The notes under the pieces are model-generated. The model was not told the DNA's origin. It was given only the letters and a program-made list of their open reading frames with translations, and made no database searches. Made by a program: the position numbers and the translations under genes. Below, piece by piece: positions 5,695-7,958 of a stretch of 7,958 nt of DNA. The DNA comes from Prosthecobacter debontii (lineage in GTDB: Bacteria; Verrucomicrobiota; Verrucomicrobiia; Verrucomicrobiales; Akkermansiaceae): NCBI GenBank assembly GCA_945883455.1, contig CAMCXJ010000098.1, forward strand, positions 1 to 7,958. The letters run 5' to 3'. Positions within the stretch are counted from its first letter, which is position 1, and each line of letters opens with the position of its first letter.

Positions 5695-6420
5695 ATGCAC
5701 CGCCTTCCCCTTGCCCTTTTGTTTTGTTGCCTCACCGCCTCGGCCGTGGAGCCAGAAGTTGCCATCCTGCGCGAAACGATTTCCAAAATCGTTGACACGC
5801 AGACTCTCGAATCGAAGGAACGCGCTGACTGGGCATCACGGAAAGCCGAGTTCGCTGCCCTTCTTGAACTCCACCAGAAGGAAATCGCGCTTCTCGACGA
5901 GGAGTTGGAAAAAGCCGGGCAATCCGCCCCCGGACACGGCGCATCGGCGGACGCCATGAAAGCAGAGATCGAGTCGCTCAAGCAAACCCGCCGCCTCGCG
6001 AAAGAAGCCGTCGCGCGCAATGTGCCCCGCGCCCTCGCGCTCACCACCCGTTTTCCCGATCCGCTGAAAAAAGACTGCGAAACCGAGATCGCCGCGCTGG
6101 CGGCATGGGTCGCCGCCGACGAACCCCGCGAAGCACTCCAATCCGTCCTCTCCATCCTCGCCAAGGCGCAGCAATTCGACCGCCGCCTCACCCGCGCAAC
6201 CGAGATCCGCGACGGCCGCGAAGTGGACATACTCTACCTCGGCCTCGCTCGTGCCTTCTACGCAGATAAAAAGCAGAGCGCAGGCATCGGCGAACCCGGA
6301 AATGACGGCTGGAAATGGACAACCAAACCCGAGATCCGCACGGAACTGCTCGCCGCCTTCGACTCTCTCGATAAAAAACGTCCCCCCACCATGGTGCGCC
6401 TGCCTCTGGAAATCCAATAA
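5695..6420 (+). CDS. DUF3450 family periplasmic protein
   Basis: A signal peptide is clear: MHRLPLALLFCCLTASA, with probable cleavage after Ala17. Residues about 20-105 are rich in Glu, Lys, Leu and Ala with heptad-like spacing and probably form a coiled coil. The C-terminal part carries the DUF3450 hallmarks: an LYLGLARAFYADK segment (about 180-192), DGWKW (204-208) and a terminal proline-rich MVRLPLEIQ. The length of 241 residues fits the family. The function of DUF3450 is not established. From memory, it is usually encoded directly upstream of a long TolQ/ExbB-type protein (TtpC) in TonB-energisation operons of marine Gammaproteobacteria, and the same order is seen here, with the ExbB-like gene 12 bp downstream. 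A role as a periplasmic partner of that proton-channel complex is an inference. The start ATG 5695 lacks a Shine-Dalgarno; a 17-bp palindrome lies just before it. Confidence 0.85.
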   Translation: MHRLPLALLFCCLTASAVEPEVAILRETISKIVDTQTLESKERADWASRKAEFAALLELHQKEIALLDEELEKAGQSAPGHGASADAMKAEIESLKQTRRLAKEAVARNVPRALALTTRFPDPLKKDCETEIAALAAWVAADEPREALQSVLSILAKAQQFDRRLTRATEIRDGREVDILYLGLARAFYADKKQSAGIGEPGNDGWKWTTKPEIRTELLAAFDSLDKKRPPTMVRLPLEIQ

Positions 6421-6432
6421 CTTTCCCTTTCC

Positions 6433-7857
6433 ATGCATCTCTTCCCATCCGTGTCCCTCCGTGTTTATTTGCCGAATTGTTTGAATTTATCCAGTTCGGC
6501 CATCTCCGCTCCGCTCCGGTTGTGGTTCCTCTTCGTATTCACCCCTTTAGCTGCGCAAACCGAAGTCCCCGCCGCTCTCGAAAAAGCGAAAACCGATCTC
6601 ACCACCACGCTCACAGACCTTGAGAAAACCCGCGCCGCCATCGCCTCCGAGAAACCCGCTCTCTCCGCCGATTTCGAAAAAACCGAACTCGACCTCCGCG
6701 AGAAACGCCGCCTCGTCCGCATCGCGCGGCTTTCCAAGGAAGACCGCGCCGAGGAACTCCGCCAGCTCCGCAGCGATCTCGCCGCGCGCCAGCAGGACGC
6801 CACCTACCTCGCCGGATTGCTGAAAGATCATGCGCTGAAAACCACCACGCTCTCCACGCCAGGTGCCGCGCCTTTGGAGATTCCCCCTGCCATCATCGCC
6901 GCGAATCCAGACGCGCCCGCCGCCGCCCTCGCCGGACGCCTACCTATCCTCGATGCCGCCATCACCCGCCTCGATGCCCTACTCGGTGGATCCACTTCCC
7001 CCGGCCAGGCATCCGATCCCGAGGGGAAAATCAGCCAAGGCACGCTCGCCGCGCTCGGCCCCGTTTCCTACTTTCTCTCGAAAGATAAAACGACGGGTGG
7101 GGACATCATCACTTCTGCAACGGGGGAAATCCCCCACTACGTTCCCGGAGCTGCCAGCGAAGTTTCCGCTCTCATCGCCGGGAAAGAAGTAGTCCTTCCC
7201 CTCGATCCCAGCGGCGGCAATGCCCGCGCGATGGATGAGATCGACAGCGGCTTCCTAGACATGATCCGCAAGGGCGGACTCTGGGTCTGGCCTATCATGT
7301 TTCTGGCGCTCATCTCGCTCGTCTTCGGCTTAGTCAAACTCGCCCGCTTCGCCCGTTACCGCGAACCAACAGATGCATGGGTCTCCGCCATCCTCGCTGC
7401 CCTCCGCACCGGCGACCGCGAAAAAGCCGCCGCCCTCGCCTACGGCCAGAAACACCCCGCCGGAGCGGTCATGGAAAAACTCATTTCCGTTTCGGAAAAC
7501 AGCGCGGATCTCGTCGAGGAAACACTCTACGAACAGCTCATGGCCGTGCAATCAAAGGCATCGTCGCTGCTTCCCGTGATCGCCATCACCGCCGCCACCT
7601 CACCGCTTCTAGGCTTGCTCGGCACGGTCTCCGGCATGATCACCACCTTCAACCTCATCACCCTTTTCGGCTCTGGCGATCCCAAGCCCCTTGCCGGCGG
7701 CATTTCCGAAGCACTCATCACCACCCTCTTCGGCCTCGTGGTTGCCATCCCGGCGCTCATCCTCCACGCCTTCCTTTCCCGCCGCGCGCAGGGCATCGTG
7801 CAGACCACCGAGCGCCTCGGCCTTTCCTTCGTAAACGGTCTCCGCACAAAACTTTAA
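6433..7857 (+). CDS. MotA/TolQ/ExbB proton channel family protein with long periplasmic N-terminus (TtpC-like)
   Basis: This inner-membrane protein should use the proton gradient to drive a TonB- or Tol-type machine. A signal peptide (hydrophobic LWFLFVFTPLAAQ, ending near residue 42) is followed by a coiled-coil region (about 45-140) and a periplasmic domain up to about 275. TM1 lies at about 283-301 after the IRKGGLWVWP motif. The conserved ExbB core follows: TM2 with SPLLGLLGTVSGMITTF (390-406) and TM3 with GGISEALITTLFGLVVAIP (422-440), including the channel threonines Thr398 and Thr430/431. At 474 residues it is about twice the length of plain ExbB, like TtpC of Vibrio TonB2 systems. It follows the DUF3450 gene by 12 bp, so the two are surely one operon. 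The start is uncertain: ATG 6433 places a short intergenic-type repeat inside the protein, while TTG 6481 gives a more normal 26-residue signal peptide. ExbB/ExbD/TonB partners are not within the window. Confidence 0.88.
   Translation: MHLFPSVSLRVYLPNCLNLSSSAISAPLRLWFLFVFTPLAAQTEVPAALEKAKTDLTTTLTDLEKTRAAIASEKPALSADFEKTELDLREKRRLVRIARLSKEDRAEELRQLRSDLAARQQDATYLAGLLKDHALKTTTLSTPGAAPLEIPPAIIAANPDAPAAALAGRLPILDAAITRLDALLGGSTSPGQASDPEGKISQGTLAALGPVSYFLSKDKTTGGDIITSATGEIPHYVPGAASEVSALIAGKEVVLPLDPSGGNARAMDEIDSGFLDMIRKGGLWVWPIMFLALISLVFGLVKLARFARYREPTDAWVSAILAALRTGDREKAAALAYGQKHPAGAVMEKLISVSENSADLVEETLYEQLMAVQSKASSLLPVIAITAATSPLLGLLGTVSGMITTFNLITLFGSGDPKPLAGGISEALITTLFGLVVAIPALILHAFLSRRAQGIVQTTERLGLSFVNGLRTKL
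6447..6466. repeat. Tandem 10-bp units, NTCCGTGTYY
   Basis: ATCCGTGTCC (6447-6456) is followed at once by CTCCGTGTTT (6457-6466). This resembles the short ATCCGTGTYC repeats that I recall as scattered between genes in Planctomycetes, Verrucomicrobia and other phyla. It falls inside the nominal first codons of the ExbB-like gene, giving the residues PSVSLRVY, a typical spurious translation of such repeats. Confidence 0.45.
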
Positions 7858-7882
7858 ATCTTAAACTCTAAACCCCAATATT

Positions 7883-7958
7883 GAGCCCCACGGGCGCGAA
7901 CCATATCAGCTTAGGGCAATACCCTAGACAAGAATCCATAAAACCCTCTTCCTTGAGG
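7883..7958. repeat. Intergenic hairpin-rich repeat, running off the right edge
   Basis: After the last gene the sequence is non-coding and holds three successive small inverted repeats: GCCC/GGGC (7885-7888 with 7892-7895), TAGGG/CCCTA (7912-7916 with 7922-7926) and CCTC/GAGG (7945-7948 with 7955-7958, probably continuing past the edge). The layout GAGCCCC..GGGCGCGA, then AGC..AGGGCAAtaCCCT, resembles, from memory, a degenerate copy of the GAGCCCC-GGGGCGA / AGGGC-GCCCT repeats dispersed in many Verrucomicrobia and Planctomycetes genomes. It could also act as a 3' hairpin for the ExbB message. Confidence 0.4.

Noticed and set aside
5836..6438. Minus-strand open frame of 200 codons
   Set aside because: It is the antisense shadow of the DUF3450 gene, with Gly/Phe/Glu-rich composition and no motif.
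7377..7871. Plus-strand open frame of 164 codons in another phase
   Set aside because: It overlaps the ExbB core with its conserved membrane segments and encodes an Arg/His/Pro-rich product typical of out-of-frame GC-rich sequence.
1..7958. CRISPR arrays, tRNA or rRNA genes, insertion sequences, defence or toxin-antitoxin modules
   Set aside because: I saw no regularly spaced direct repeats, cloverleaf-like segments, transposase motifs or relevant protein families. Apart from short spacers, the window is filled by conserved chromosomal genes.

Overview
The window looks like ordinary chromosome from a GC-rich member of the Verrucomicrobia, probably near the Verrucomicrobiaceae/Luteolibacter group. 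The main pointers are a member of the Minf_1886 family, which is largely confined to Verrucomicrobia and Planctomycetes, a ribH-nusB pair, a transglutaminase/esterase fusion, and a DUF3450 plus long-ExbB pair. Shine-Dalgarno sequences are mostly absent, with two exceptions. The genus is an inference; no rRNA or other direct marker is present.

Layout. Positions 1-1120 (+) hold the 3' end of ribH (lumazine synthase) and then nusB, whose product is about twice the usual length because of a central insertion. Facing it across 82 bp is a small Minf_1886-family gene (1203-1610, -). Divergent from that, with 92 bp between, is a large exported protein (1703-3889, +) carrying a papain-like transglutaminase domain followed by a serine alpha/beta hydrolase domain. 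It ends 3 bp from the end of a convergent L,D-transpeptidase lipoprotein gene (3893-4504 or 3893-4621, -). A 172-bp divergent spacer separates that gene from a TIM-barrel sugar phosphate isomerase/epimerase-like gene (4677-5603, +). After 91 bp containing a 17-bp palindrome comes an envelope operon: a DUF3450 periplasmic protein (5695-6420) and, 12 bp later, a MotA/TolQ/ExbB proton-channel protein with a long periplasmic N-terminus (6433-7857). The window ends in a non-coding, hairpin-rich repeat-like stretch.

How the genes fit together. ribH-nusB is housekeeping (riboflavin synthesis and transcription antitermination). The transglutaminase/esterase and the L,D-transpeptidase both act outside the cytoplasm, but they are convergently transcribed and need not be linked in function. 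The DUF3450-ExbB pair resembles the start of TtpC-type TonB energisation operons; the expected exbB/exbD/tonB partners would lie past the right edge if they exist here. I see no phage, insertion sequence, CRISPR array, toxin-antitoxin pair or defence system.

The points most worth a second look are the enlarged NusB, the two-enzyme fusion with a codon-usage island in its middle, the strong ribosome binding site upstream of an unexpected L,D-transpeptidase start, the palindrome before the DUF3450-ExbB operon, and a short intergenic repeat that appears to lie inside the nominal ExbB N-terminus.
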